A DNA stretch of 64,000 nucleotides, taken from positions 183,162-247,161 of the forward strand of contig NZ_JAJQQS010000015.1 in the NCBI RefSeq assembly GCF_021228125.1, written 5' to 3'. The notes under the pieces were generated by a model. That model was given only the letters and a program-made list of their open reading frames with translations, searched no databases and was not told the DNA's origin. Made by a program: the position numbers and the translations under genes. Source of the DNA: Streptomyces albireticuli (GTDB lineage Bacteria; Actinomycetota; Actinomycetes; Streptomycetales; Streptomycetaceae). This document shows, piece by piece, positions 1 through 10,530 of the stretch. The number at the start of each line of letters is the position of its first letter. The stretch's first letter is position 1.

Positions 1-1341
1 GTCCCGCACGGCCGCCCTGACCTCGCCCTTGCTCACGTGGTGGCAGGAGCACACGACCGCCTCGTCGGGCAGCGTCACCGGGCCGGCCGGGGCGCCGGCC
101 GACGGGGGCAGCACCAGCCGCTCCGGCGGTGTGGTCAGCGGGGTGCCGCTGACGGCCAGCGGGCGCAGCGTCCCGTACGCCTCGGTGTCGCCGACCAGCA
201 CCCCGCCGAGCAGGGCGCCGTCGGCACCGATCACCAGCTTCTTGTACACGCCCTCCCGGCTGCTGGAGTACAGGACGTCGAGGGCGCCCTCGGTGGTGCC
301 GTGCGCGTCGCCGAAGCTGGCCACGTCCACGCCCAGCAGCTTGAGCTTGGTGGAGGTGTCGGCCCCGGTGAAGGAGCCCGCCGCGCCGGTGAGTTCGCGC
401 GCGGCGGCCTCGGCCATGGCATAACCGGGGGCGACGAGTCCGTACACCCGGCCGTCGGCCGCCAGCGCGCACTCGCCGATGGCCAGGACGGCGGGGTCGG
501 CGGTGCGGCACCGCTCGTCGACGACGATCCCGCCGCGCTCGCCCACGGGCAGCCCGCAGGCGCGGGCCAGTTCGTCGCGCGGCCGCACCCCCGCGGAGAA
601 CACCACCATGCCGGCGCTGAGTTCCGTGCCGTCGGACAGCGTCAGCCCGCGCACCCGGCCGTCGTCGCCGGTGTCGATCCGCTGGGCGCCCGCGCCGGTG
701 TGCACCACGACGCCCAGCTCCTCGATCTTGCGGCGCAGGACCGCGCCGCCGCCCTCGTCCACCTGGAGGGCCATCAGCCGGGGGGCGAACTCCACCACAT
801 GGGTCTCCAGCCCCATGGCCCGCAGCGCGCCGGCCGCCTCCAGCCCGAGCAGCCCGCCGCCGATGACGACGCCCACCCGGGCGCCGCCGGCGTCGGCCCG
901 GATCGCCTCCAGGTCCTCCAGGGTCCGGTAGACGTGCGTGCCGGGGGCGTCGTGCCCCGGGACGGGCGGCACGAAGGCGTACGAGCCGGTGGCCAGTACG
1001 AGCGCGTCGTAGGGGAGCCGCTCCCCGGCGGCGGTGGTGACCGTCCGGGCGTCCCGGTCGACGGCGGTGGCCGGTTCGGCGAGCCGCAGCTCGATGCCGT
1101 TCCCGGCCATGAACCCCTCGGGGCACAGGGAGAGCTCCTCGGCGGAGGCCCCCGAGAACCACGAGGTCAGCCGGACGCGGTCGTAGGCGGGCCGGGGCTC
1201 CTCGGCGAGCACGGTCACCCGCCATCCGGCGGTGCCGACCGGGCCCGTCCGGCCCGCCTCGCCGGCCCGTTCGGCCAGGGCTTCCAGGAAACGCTGGCCG
1301 ACCATGCCGTGGCCGACCAGGACCAGCTCCTTCGTCGTCAT
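1..1341 (-). CDS. nirB: Nitrite reductase (NADH) large subunit, C-terminus off the window
   Basis: Assimilatory nitrite reductase large subunit, which reduces nitrite to ammonium in the cytoplasm with NAD(P)H. The visible 447 residues form the FAD/NAD(P) half. An N-terminal FAD-binding stretch (LVLVGHGMVGQRF) is followed by a second dinucleotide motif (VGVVIGGGLLGLEAAGALRA), and by the start of the BFD-like [2Fe-2S] segment (CSCHHVSKGEV) at the window edge. The siroheme/4Fe-4S domain lies outside. The ATG at 1341 overlaps the stop of the upstream FAD oxidoreductase (ATGA), so the two are probably translationally coupled. It is the third gene of the leftward nitrate assimilation operon. Family assignment is firm. 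The symbol rests on the operon context and the domain order. Confidence 0.9.
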   Translation of the reverse strand, partial: MTTKELVLVGHGMVGQRFLEALAERAGEAGRTGPVGTAGWRVTVLAEEPRPAYDRVRLTSWFSGASAEELSLCPEGFMAGNGIELRLAEPATAVDRDARTVTTAAGERLPYDALVLATGSYAFVPPVPGHDAPGTHVYRTLEDLEAIRADAGGARVGVVIGGGLLGLEAAGALRAMGLETHVVEFAPRLMALQVDEGGGAVLRRKIEELGVVVHTGAGAQRIDTGDDGRVRGLTLSDGTELSAGMVVFSAGVRPRDELARACGLPVGERGGIVVDERCRTADPAVLAIGECALAADGRVYGLVAPGYAMAEAAARELTGAAGSFTGADTSTKLKLLGVDVASFGDAHGTTEGALDVLYSSSREGVYKKLVIGADGALLGGVLVGDTEAYGTLRPLAVSGTPLTTPPERLVLPPSAGAPAGPVTLPDEAVVCSCHHVSKGEVRAAVRD

Positions 1342-2575
1342 CGGGACGCTCCTCGGGTGATCAGCAGGGAAAGGGGGTCCACGGGCAGCGGGTCGTCCCG
1401 CTCGTAGGCCCGGGAGAGGGCGCAGGCCGCGGCCGGGTCGCCCAGGAGGATGCCGCCGACGAGCCGGTCGCCGCGCAGCACGAGCTTCCGGTACGCGCCA
1501 CGGGTGGCGTCGGCCAGCCGGAGCACGTCGAGCCCCGGGCCCTCGCCGCCGGTCTCGCCGAACGCCGCGTACTCCAGGGGGCCCGCCGTCAGCCGCGCCA
1601 GCGGGCGCGAACCGCTGTACACCGCGCCCGGAGCGGCGCCGGAGAGCCGCGCCGCCAGGACGTCGGCCTGGTCCCAGGCGGCGAGGGCCGTGCCGTACGC
1701 GGTGCCCCGGTGCTCGGCGCAGTCGCCGACCGCGTACACGCCGGGCGCGCAGGCCAGGGTGTCGTCGACGACGATCCCGGTGCGGACCGGGAGGCCGGCC
1801 GCGCGGGCGAGCCCGGTGCGCGGCCGCACCCCGCAGGCCAGCACCACCAGGTCGGCGTCCAGCACCCGGCCGGAGGCCAGTTCCACGCCGGTGACCCGGC
1901 CGGTGCCGCGCAGGGCGCGGGCCCGGCTGCCGGCGCTGACCGCGACGCCCAGCGCGGCGAGCCCGTGCCGCAGCAGCGCGGCGGCCTGCGCGTCGAGGTG
2001 CCGTTCGGCCAGGTGCGGCGCCTGGTGGACGATCTCCACGGGCAGCCCGCCCGGGCCCCGGCCCGGCACCGCCAGCGCACGGGCCGCGCTCACCCCGAGC
2101 ACCCCGCCGCCGATGACGACGGCGCGTTCCGCGGCCGCCGCGGCCGCGGCCAGCCGGCGGCAGTCGCCGAGGGTGCGGAAGACGTGCACCCCTTCCCGCG
2201 GGGAGCCGTCCGGCCCGTACAGGCCGCGCACCGGGGGCAGCACCGGCTCGGCCCCGGTGGCCAGCAGCAGCGCGTCGTACGCGGCGCTCGTGCCGTCCGC
2301 CAGGCGCAGGACGCGGGCGCCCGGGTCCACGGCGGTGACCTCACGGCCGGTGCGGGCGACCGCCGTCCCATAGGGCAGGGTGAGCGACTCCGCGCCGTAC
2401 CGCCCGGTGAGCACGTCCGCCAGCAGCACCCTGTTGTACGGGGCGGCCGGCTCGGCACCGTAGAGGGTCACCTCGCCCCGGCCGCCCAGGGCGTGGAACC
2501 GCTCGGCGAAGCGGGCGGCCGCCATGCCCGCGCCCACCACGGCGACGGCGCCCCCGGAGGGGGTACGGGCGGCCC

Positions 2576-2579
<4 letters not shown>
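1338..2579 (-). CDS. FAD-dependent NAD(P)H oxidoreductase of the nitrate reductase operon
   Basis: A 413-residue pyridine nucleotide-disulphide type flavoprotein. It has an N-terminal FAD motif (AVVGAGMAAARF), a central NAD(P) motif (VIGGGVLGVSAARAL) and a C-terminal FAD-contact segment (GVYAVGDCAEH). This matches the NirB N-terminal/rubredoxin reductase-like family. The likely job is to pass electrons from NAD(P)H to the nitrate reductase encoded just upstream, as NasB/NasC-type subunits do; this is inferred from context. The GTG start at 2579 overlaps the nasA stop (GTGA), and its own stop overlaps the nirB ATG, so all three form one coupled operon. I see no C-terminal [2Fe-2S] domain, unlike some fused NasB proteins. 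Confidence 0.82.
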
Positions 2580-4672
<2,093 letters not shown>

Positions 4673-4803
4673 GTCCAAGAGCGTCGCCGCCGCCCGTGTC
4701 GTGGCCGATTCGGCGGTGTTGCCGGCACGGAACACGCCGCTCACACACCGGTCCGGCGGCCGTGGGCGGTACGACATCCTTCGTAACGCCGGCCGGGGTT
4801 CCG

Positions 4804-4841
4804 CTAACCCTCGTGTGACGGGGGCGCAACGAGGCCGAAAC
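4804..4841. promoter_or_regulatory. Tandem GlnR-type operator (four half-sites at 11-bp spacing)
   Basis: Four pentamers occur at an exact 11-bp period: CTAAC (4804-4808), GTGAC (4815-4819), GCAAC (4826-4830) and GAAAC (4837-4841), each separated by 6 bases. The Streptomyces GlnR site is GTnAC-n6-GAAAC, often as two such pairs. The second pair fits well (4/5 and 5/5), the first less so. The site lies 132 bp upstream of the nasA ATG and 15 bp upstream of the nnaR start, so it could activate nasA and also touch the nnaR promoter. GlnR control of nitrate genes is known in this genus; binding here is inferred. Confidence 0.72.
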
Positions 4842-4855
4842 CGTACGGGCGGACG

Positions 4856-5998
4856 ATGCCGTGCATGGGAACAGGCGCCACCACCGCAGAGGCCGGTCCA
4901 CTGGCGGGCTTCGTGATCGGGGTGACCGCCGACCGGCGCCGCGACGAACTGACGGCACTCCTCGAACGCCGGGGAGCCCGGGTGACCGGGGCTCCCGCCA
5001 TGCGGATCGTGCCCATCGAGGACGACGTGGCGCTGCGCCGCGCCACCGAGGCGTGCCTCACGCGGCCGCTCGACTACGTGGTGGCGACGACCGGCGTCGG
5101 CTGGCGCGGCTGGATGAGCGCCGCCGAGGGCTGGGGGCACGGCACCCGCCTGGCCGAGCTGTGCCGGGCCGCGACGGTGCTCAGCAGGGGGCCCAAGGCC
5201 ACCGGCGCCGTACGCGCCAGCGGACTCGCGGAGACGTACTCGCCCCGCACCGAGGGCTGTGACGAACTGCTGGCCTGGATGCTCGCCCGGGGCGTGCGCG
5301 GCCGCCGGATAGCGGTGCAGGAGCACGGCGCGCCCGCCGACGGCTTCGCCGCCGCGCTCCGCGACCACGGCGCCCAGGTGATCGAGGTACGGGTCTACCG
5401 GTGGGCGCCCCCACCGGACCCCGAGGGGGTGCGCCGCCTGGCCGAGCAGACGGCCCGCCGCGAGGTGCACGCCCTGACCTTCACCAGCGCGCCGGCGATC
5501 GGCTATTTCCTGGAGGCCGCGCGGACGGCGGGCCTGCGCGACGAGGTGCTCGCCGCGCTGCGCGGGGACGTGGTGCCGGTGTGCGTCGGGCCCCTGTGCG
5601 CCCGGCCGCTGGAGGACCTCGGGGTAGCGGCCGTCCGGCCGGAGCGCGGCAGGCTCGGCGCCCTGGTCCGCACGCTCACCGAGACCCTGCCCGCCCGTGG
5701 CCGGCGGGAACTGCGGGCCGGCGGCCGGGACATGGCACTCCAGGGCAGCGCGCTCCTGGTCGGGGGCGAGAGCATCTGGCTGCCGCCGGTGCCGGCGGCG
5801 CTGCTGCGCGCCCTGGCCGAGCGGCCCGGCCGGGTGCTCAGCCGCCCCGACCTGCTGCGCCGGGTGTGGGCGGACCCGCCGCCGGACGAGCACGCCGTCG
5901 AGGCGGCCGTGGCCAGGCTGCGGCAGGGGCTCGGCGCGTACGCGGGTCTCGTCCGCACGGTCCCGAAGCGGGGGTACCGGCTGGCGGTGGACGGCTGA
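4856..5998 (+). CDS. nnaR: NnaR-like uroporphyrinogen-III synthase-domain transcriptional regulator
   Basis: A 380-residue two-domain protein. Residues about 15-275 resemble uroporphyrinogen-III synthase (HemD): GFVIGVTADRRRDEL at the N-terminus, then FTSAPAIGYFLEAA and VPVCVGPLCARPLEDLG. Residues about 290-380 are a winged-helix OmpR/PhoB-type DNA-binding domain (RPDLLRRVWADPPPDEHAVE, VRTVPKRGYRLAVDG). This architecture is that of NnaR, which works with GlnR to control nitrate/nitrite assimilation in mycobacteria and Streptomyces. It is divergent from nasA and so likely its local regulator. Whether the HemD domain is catalytic or a sensor is not decided by sequence. An alternative ATG lies at 4865; neither start has a clear ribosome site. 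A strong hairpin follows the stop. Confidence 0.85.
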   Translation: MPCMGTGATTAEAGPLAGFVIGVTADRRRDELTALLERRGARVTGAPAMRIVPIEDDVALRRATEACLTRPLDYVVATTGVGWRGWMSAAEGWGHGTRLAELCRAATVLSRGPKATGAVRASGLAETYSPRTEGCDELLAWMLARGVRGRRIAVQEHGAPADGFAAALRDHGAQVIEVRVYRWAPPPDPEGVRRLAEQTARREVHALTFTSAPAIGYFLEAARTAGLRDEVLAALRGDVVPVCVGPLCARPLEDLGVAAVRPERGRLGALVRTLTETLPARGRRELRAGGRDMALQGSALLVGGESIWLPPVPAALLRALAERPGRVLSRPDLLRRVWADPPPDEHAVEAAVARLRQGLGAYAGLVRTVPKRGYRLAVDG

Positions 5999-6027
5999 GA
6001 CGGGCCGGAGCGCCGGTACGGGGCTGA

Positions 6028-6068
6028 GGCCGGCCGCCCGCGCGATCACGGCGCGCGGGCGGCCGGCC
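6028..6068. terminator. GC-rich hairpin terminator between nnaR and the metalloprotease gene
   Basis: A perfect 17-bp stem (6028-6044 with 6052-6068) encloses a 7-base loop, and no T-tract follows. It lies 30 bases after the nnaR stop and downstream of the convergent metalloprotease gene, so it probably stops transcription from both sides. Confidence 0.7.
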
Positions 6069-6287
6069 CGTTCACGGGGACACCCGCCCGGAGGCGGCGG
6101 GCCGGCCCGCCGGGGGTGTGGGAACCGGCCCGCCTTCCGGAACGCCCGTCACGCGCGAGGGTGTGCCGGGCGTACGGGGTGCCTCGGGCGCGCGGGGGCG
6201 CCGGGGCGGTCACGCTCTCGGGTGCTCAAGTGCTCAAGGTGCTTCACACGCTTCATGTGCTCAGGGTGTTCCGGTCGTCCTTCGTGC

Positions 6288-8423
6288 TCATGTGCCGAAC
6301 TCCGCGGTCAGTTCCGCCCGGGTCGCCTCCAGCCGGCCGTGCACGGCGTCCACCACGTGCGGCCGGTACGCCGTCGCGGAGAAGTGCCGCACGGCCCGGT
6401 CGAGCACGGCGCCCGCCCGGTCGAGGTCGCCGAGGCGGGCGTGGGCGCGGGCGAGGCGCCGCATCACGAGGTCGAGGGTGATGTCGTCGACGCCGCGGCC
6501 CCGCAGGGAGTCCTCGGCCACCGACGACAGCTGCCGTACGCCCTCCCCGGCGTCGGCGGGGCGCACCGTCAGCCCGGCCCCGCCGGGGGCGATGCTCTTG
6601 AACTCGCTCTCCGCGTTGAGCCCCTTCACCAACCGGGCGTGGACGGCCAGCCGGTGCCGCGGATAGCGCTCGACGACCTCGTCGAACGCGTCGTTGCCGG
6701 CCCGCAGCGAGGGCGCGTCGGAACCGCGGAGCGCGAGGAGCGCGCCCTGTTCCTCTCCCGTCATCAGCTCGGCGACGTGCTCGTCGGCCTCGGACAGCGG
6801 GTGCCTGACGACGATCCGCAGGGCGGGCGACACGACGCGGGAGCCGTCCGAGGCGACGTAGCGGGCGCGCAGCAGGTACGTGCCCGGCTGCGCGAAGTGG
6901 TGCCCGTCCTGGCCGTAGCCGATGTACGCGCTGGTGTGGACCGAGGGCCGGTCCGCGTCGAGGCGGACCGTACGGCGCTCGTCGACGCAACGCCGCAGCA
7001 GCGGGCGGTGGAGCACGGTCCGCCCGGAGGGCTGCCGGATGAGGACGTCCGTCATGTCGTCGTCCGGGTGGAGGAAGGCGTGCGTGGAGCGGCCGCGCGG
7101 ATCGGTCGTGGCGAGCGCGAGCTCCACGACGACCGGCTCGCCGTACGCGAAGGCGCTGCGCGCCCGCAGGGTCAGCCGCAGCCCCGACCCGTCGGCCAGG
7201 GGCGGTGCGAAGAGCTCGGCGTCGGCGGACCCCGTGCGGAAGGGGCTCGCCCCCATGGCCACGTTCCGGTAGAACCCGTGCCGCAGGTGCAGGATTTCGT
7301 CCGGGGTGAAACGGAAGGGGAAAGCCGCCCAATAGGCGGCGGTGCCGGAAGGGCCGCCGGAGCCGGGGTCGTAGTTCTGCGGGTAGTTCATCCAGGAGAG
7401 GTCTCCCAGGCCGCTGTTCGGGCCGAGCGGCGCCGGTGGGCGGGCGAGGTTCTTCTGCCAGGAGTGCAGCAGGTTGAAGGAATGGCCGAGCTCGTGGACA
7501 TACGTGCGCAGCTGTGCGCGCCGGGAGGCGGCGTCGGCGCCCTGGATCTGGTCGTGGAACACGGCACAGCCCTGCCGCTGGAAAGCGTCCCGGGCATCGA
7601 ACATGATGCCGCGCACGCCCGCCATTTCCGCGTAACTCCCGGCCACCAGCAGCCATACCTTCCACTGCGGAGCATTCCGCCACCTGCTGAATTGACTCTG
7701 CATCGCGGCGTGGAGTTCCCGGTCGGTCCAGCCGTCGGGGCTGTCGGCTATGACGTTCGCGCCGCCGGAGACCAGCAGCTCGACGCCCGCCTCCGCGTAC
7801 GCCCCCGGCACCGTCAGCACGCGCGGCGGGCTGCCGGCCGGCCGCGGCAGGGACCCGGTGTCATACGAAACGAAGGGCGCCTTGCCCGCCACCGAGTCCT
7901 GCTCCCACTCGACGGTGCGGAAGAACGGCGACTCGAACGCGCAGGTGAAGGCGGCGCCCGCCTGGCCCGCGGCTCCGGAGAACCGCACCTCCGCGGCGGC
8001 CGGCGGCCGGTCGGACGGCACCCGCGGGACGGTCACGCGCACGACCGGGAAGGCCGCCGGGGCGGTGAAGGTCCCCCGGCCCTCGATCACCACCTCGGAC
8101 GGCGACCGGCTGACCACCGGATCGTGGACGACGAAGGAGCCCGCGTAGGAGGTGGTGGCGCCGCTGGTGCCGAAGAAGTCGCCGCTCACCTTTCCGAGCG
8201 GCCGCGCGCCGTCGACGTCCACCCGCAGCTCCAGCCGCTGGTTCCCGGAGCCGCCGCGGTAGCGGCCGTGCACGGGGTGCGGGGCGGCCTCCGGGGTCCC
8301 GGGGGACGCGCCCGGCTCCTCGGCCCCACCGGTCGGCGGAGAATCGGAGAATTCTGTTCCGGATATTGCGGACGCTTTCGGCACCGCCGTGCCGGCGGTG
8401 GGGTCTTCCGTGGCCGGTGGCAT
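6288..8423 (-). CDS. Metzincin-type zinc metalloprotease, 711 aa
   Basis: A large protein with a zinc protease signature at residues 310-320, HELGHSFNLLH (HExxHxxxxxH; ligands His310, His314, His320 and base Glu311). The usual Gly at the seventh position is Asn. A Met-turn candidate follows (LGDLSWMNYPQNY). Residues 55-300 are beta-rich with no recognised domain; the last 150 residues are helical and could be TPR-like. The first 50 residues are low-complexity and show no signal peptide, so the location is unclear. The ATG at 8423 is preceded on its strand by a GGGGG-rich stretch. It is divergent from the 8690 gene across a 266-bp promoter region. Substrate unknown. The protease motif is firm, the family placement less so. 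Confidence 0.75.
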   Translation of the reverse strand: MPPATEDPTAGTAVPKASAISGTEFSDSPPTGGAEEPGASPGTPEAAPHPVHGRYRGGSGNQRLELRVDVDGARPLGKVSGDFFGTSGATTSYAGSFVVHDPVVSRSPSEVVIEGRGTFTAPAAFPVVRVTVPRVPSDRPPAAAEVRFSGAAGQAGAAFTCAFESPFFRTVEWEQDSVAGKAPFVSYDTGSLPRPAGSPPRVLTVPGAYAEAGVELLVSGGANVIADSPDGWTDRELHAAMQSQFSRWRNAPQWKVWLLVAGSYAEMAGVRGIMFDARDAFQRQGCAVFHDQIQGADAASRRAQLRTYVHELGHSFNLLHSWQKNLARPPAPLGPNSGLGDLSWMNYPQNYDPGSGGPSGTAAYWAAFPFRFTPDEILHLRHGFYRNVAMGASPFRTGSADAELFAPPLADGSGLRLTLRARSAFAYGEPVVVELALATTDPRGRSTHAFLHPDDDMTDVLIRQPSGRTVLHRPLLRRCVDERRTVRLDADRPSVHTSAYIGYGQDGHHFAQPGTYLLRARYVASDGSRVVSPALRIVVRHPLSEADEHVAELMTGEEQGALLALRGSDAPSLRAGNDAFDEVVERYPRHRLAVHARLVKGLNAESEFKSIAPGGAGLTVRPADAGEGVRQLSSVAEDSLRGRGVDDITLDLVMRRLARAHARLGDLDRAGAVLDRAVRHFSATAYRPHVVDAVHGRLEATRAELTAEFGT

Positions 8424-8689
8424 GCTGGGGATCCCCCGTTCGCCTCGAATGCGCCCGGCGGCGCGCCCTTGTGCAAGGGACATTCCCAGCGGCGCCCACC
8501 ATGTGTCAATGCATGTTTCTGTTGATTTTTTCGGTACCGGGAGTAGAAATAATTTTCCCCTCGGACCCTGCTTGACCGGCCGGTGGGCCGGGAGTAGAAA
8601 GCGAGGTGTTTCGCGGCGGCCGCCACTCTCTTCGGCGGCCGCTGTTCCGCTTTTCTGCCCGACCGGTAAATGCACGAGGGGGAAAATCC
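8424..8689. promoter_or_regulatory. Divergent promoter region with a 13-bp direct repeat
   Basis: A 266-bp spacer between two divergent genes. It is locally AT-rich around 8515-8560, unusual for this genome. The 13-mer CCGGGAGTAGAAA occurs twice, at 8537-8549 and 8588-8600, 51 bp apart and in the same orientation. It could be a repeated promoter element or regulator site for the divergent pair. No known consensus was matched. Confidence 0.4.
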
Positions 8690-9673
8690 ATGGGAATCCG
8701 TGTGGTCGTCGATATCTTCTCCGGACGCCCGAATCCGTCGTGGGAGATCCATGACGCCGACGAGGTGCGCGAGCTGCTGGAGCTCGTCGCGCGCAACCGG
8801 GCCGCCGTCGCCGAGGTGGCCAGCGGCTACACCGGGCTGGGCTTCCGCGGCGTCCAGGTGGAGCTCACCGACGACCTGGACACCGCGGGGCTGCCGCCGA
8901 GGTTCGAGCTCGCGGGCGGCGGCGCCCTGGACCCCTACGCCGGCGCCGAGATCGCGGAACGGCTGGTGCGCACCATGCCGGCCGCCGCGGCCGGGTCGGC
9001 GGGCCCCCCGGAGACGGGGGACGCCGGGGACGCCACGGGTACCGTCGGCTATCCGGAGGAGTTCCTCGAATCCGTGTGCGAGGAGATCCGGCGTACCGCG
9101 CGGCAGGGCGCGGGCGGCGCCACCACCGTCGAGCCCCACGACGAGGACGACGGCAACGGCCCGGTCGAGGCGGAGGGACAGATAGCCTCGCTGGGCGACG
9201 GGGCGGCGCTCGCCTGCGCCTACGACGTGACCCCGTTCAACCCGGCCTTCTGGAACAGCCCCGACACCCAGCCGCACAACAACTGCTACAACTTCGCGGT
9301 CAACCGGCGGACCAACACCTTCGCCCAGCCCGGTCGCGCCCACGGCTACACCATCCCCGGCACGGTGCGCTGCAACGAGGTGGCCACCGGCGCCCTGCGC
9401 GACGGCCTGCGGGTCTGGGGCAACTGCCAGCCGCCCGGCTCGCTGCGCTATGTCCTCGCGCTGGTCACCGGCACCTTCCCGGGCGGCTTCCGCGACTACC
9501 ACTGGTACCGCCTGCACCCCGGGGGCATCTGGGCCCACAAGCCGGGCGGCACCCCGGCCCGTAACACCGACAACTCCGGCCGCGTCATCACCGACCCGTA
9601 CACCTGCGACCGCAGGCCGTACGGCGAGTGGTGCGGGCTCTTCCAGTCGCACAACTCCGTCGTGATCCGCTGA
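8690..9673 (+). CDS. Two-domain protein: FSGRPNP domain plus Cys/His C-terminal domain
   Basis: A 327-residue protein with no signal peptide. Residues 1-95 contain DIFSGRPNPSWEI, a motif I associate with uncharacterised bacterial proteins. A Gly/Ala/acidic linker covers about 97-165. Residues 175-327 carry NNCYNFAVNRRTNTFAQPG around Cys199 and DYHWYRLHPGGIWAHKPGG around His271, then VITDPYTC. The order Cys, then His, then Asn/Asp resembles papain-like or NlpC-like hydrolases, but this is pattern reading only. The ATG has a good GAGGGGGA site 6 bases upstream. It is divergent from the metalloprotease gene, and a perfect hairpin follows at 9720. It may be a peptidase or amidase partner; function not recognised. 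Confidence 0.6.
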   Translation: MGIRVVVDIFSGRPNPSWEIHDADEVRELLELVARNRAAVAEVASGYTGLGFRGVQVELTDDLDTAGLPPRFELAGGGALDPYAGAEIAERLVRTMPAAAAGSAGPPETGDAGDATGTVGYPEEFLESVCEEIRRTARQGAGGATTVEPHDEDDGNGPVEAEGQIASLGDGAALACAYDVTPFNPAFWNSPDTQPHNNCYNFAVNRRTNTFAQPGRAHGYTIPGTVRCNEVATGALRDGLRVWGNCQPPGSLRYVLALVTGTFPGGFRDYHWYRLHPGGIWAHKPGGTPARNTDNSGRVITDPYTCDRRPYGEWCGLFQSHNSVVIR

Positions 9674-9719
9674 TCCGGAGGGCTGCCGCCGGCTCATCCG
9701 AAGGATGTAGAGAGATGTA

Positions 9720-9750
9720 GCGCACCGGGCGGGAATCTCGCCCGGTGCGC
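9720..9750 (+). terminator. Perfect 12-bp hairpin terminator
   Basis: GCGCACCGGGCG (9720-9731) pairs with 9739-9750 around a 7-base loop, followed by a short AT-rich stretch (GATTTAT). It lies 47 bases after the stop of the 8690 gene. Confidence 0.75.
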
Positions 9751-9788
9751 CGATTTATCCCCTGTCATGCCGATCTACCGTTTTCGGT

Positions 9789-10511
9789 ATGACGACATCG
9801 AACGGCTGTGGGGGCCGGGAAGGTCGTACGGCCCGAGGTCACGGCCCCGCGGACGGACCACCGGTCTGGAGGGCGCTGGCCGCCCCCCTCGGCTTCAACG
9901 TGGTCCTCCCGCTCGCCGTGTTCTACGGTCTGCGGTCCCAGGGGGTCGGCCGGCTGCCGGCCCTCACCCTCAGCGGCGCGGTCCCGGCCGGGCGGGTGCT
10001 CTGGACGCTCGCCCGGCGGCGCGAGGCCGACGGCTTCGACCTCTTCGTGATCGGCATGCTCGCGGTGCGCGTGGTCACCTCGCTGCTCAGCGGAACCCCA
10101 CGGGTGCTCCTGGTCAAGGACGCGAGCCTGTCGGTGGCCGCCGGGATCTGGATCCTGGGCTCGCTCCTCGCCGCCCGGCCCTTCGCCTTCCAGGTCGCGC
10201 AGTACTGGTCCACGCCCGCCGCGGCCGAGGGACGCGAGGCCGCCTGGCACACGTCCCCGGCGCTGCGCGGCGGGCTCACGGCCCTGACGGCGCTGTGGGG
10301 CGGTGCCCAGGTGCTCGACTGCGCGATCGGCGTGCTCGTGGCCCTGACCTGCCCGGTGGAGGCCGTGCCCGCGCTCAACCGCGGCAAGGGGCTCGCCCTG
10401 CTCGGCCTGGTCGCCGTCGTCACCCTTCTCTACAGCCGCTTCCGCGCACGGCGCTACGGCGTGCCCCTCTTCGGCGCCCGGACGCCCGGGCCGGCCGCGG
10501 TCCCACGATGA
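9789..10511 (+). CDS. VC0807-type integral membrane protein
   Basis: A 240-residue membrane protein with about five or six hydrophobic segments: residues 34-50, 57-72, 83-98, 110-128, 155-180 and 200-216. The motif VLLVKDASLSVAAGIWILGS matches the VC0807 family of uncharacterised membrane proteins (intracellular septation A-like). The first 25 residues are polar. It ends 19 bases before the Rieske oxygenase gene and probably shares its transcript. Its role in the neighbouring cluster is unknown; it may be a bystander or a membrane anchor for export. Topology is inferred by eye. Confidence 0.6.
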   Translation: MTTSNGCGGREGRTARGHGPADGPPVWRALAAPLGFNVVLPLAVFYGLRSQGVGRLPALTLSGAVPAGRVLWTLARRREADGFDLFVIGMLAVRVVTSLLSGTPRVLLVKDASLSVAAGIWILGSLLAARPFAFQVAQYWSTPAAAEGREAAWHTSPALRGGLTALTALWGGAQVLDCAIGVLVALTCPVEAVPALNRGKGLALLGLVAVVTLLYSRFRARRYGVPLFGARTPGPAAVPR

Positions 10512-10530
10512 GAGAGCGAGGTCCCCGGTC

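Noticed and set aside
4783..4787. A further GTAAC as a fifth GlnR half-site
   Set aside because: It is 21 bp from the next pentamer instead of 22 and has no partner in phase.
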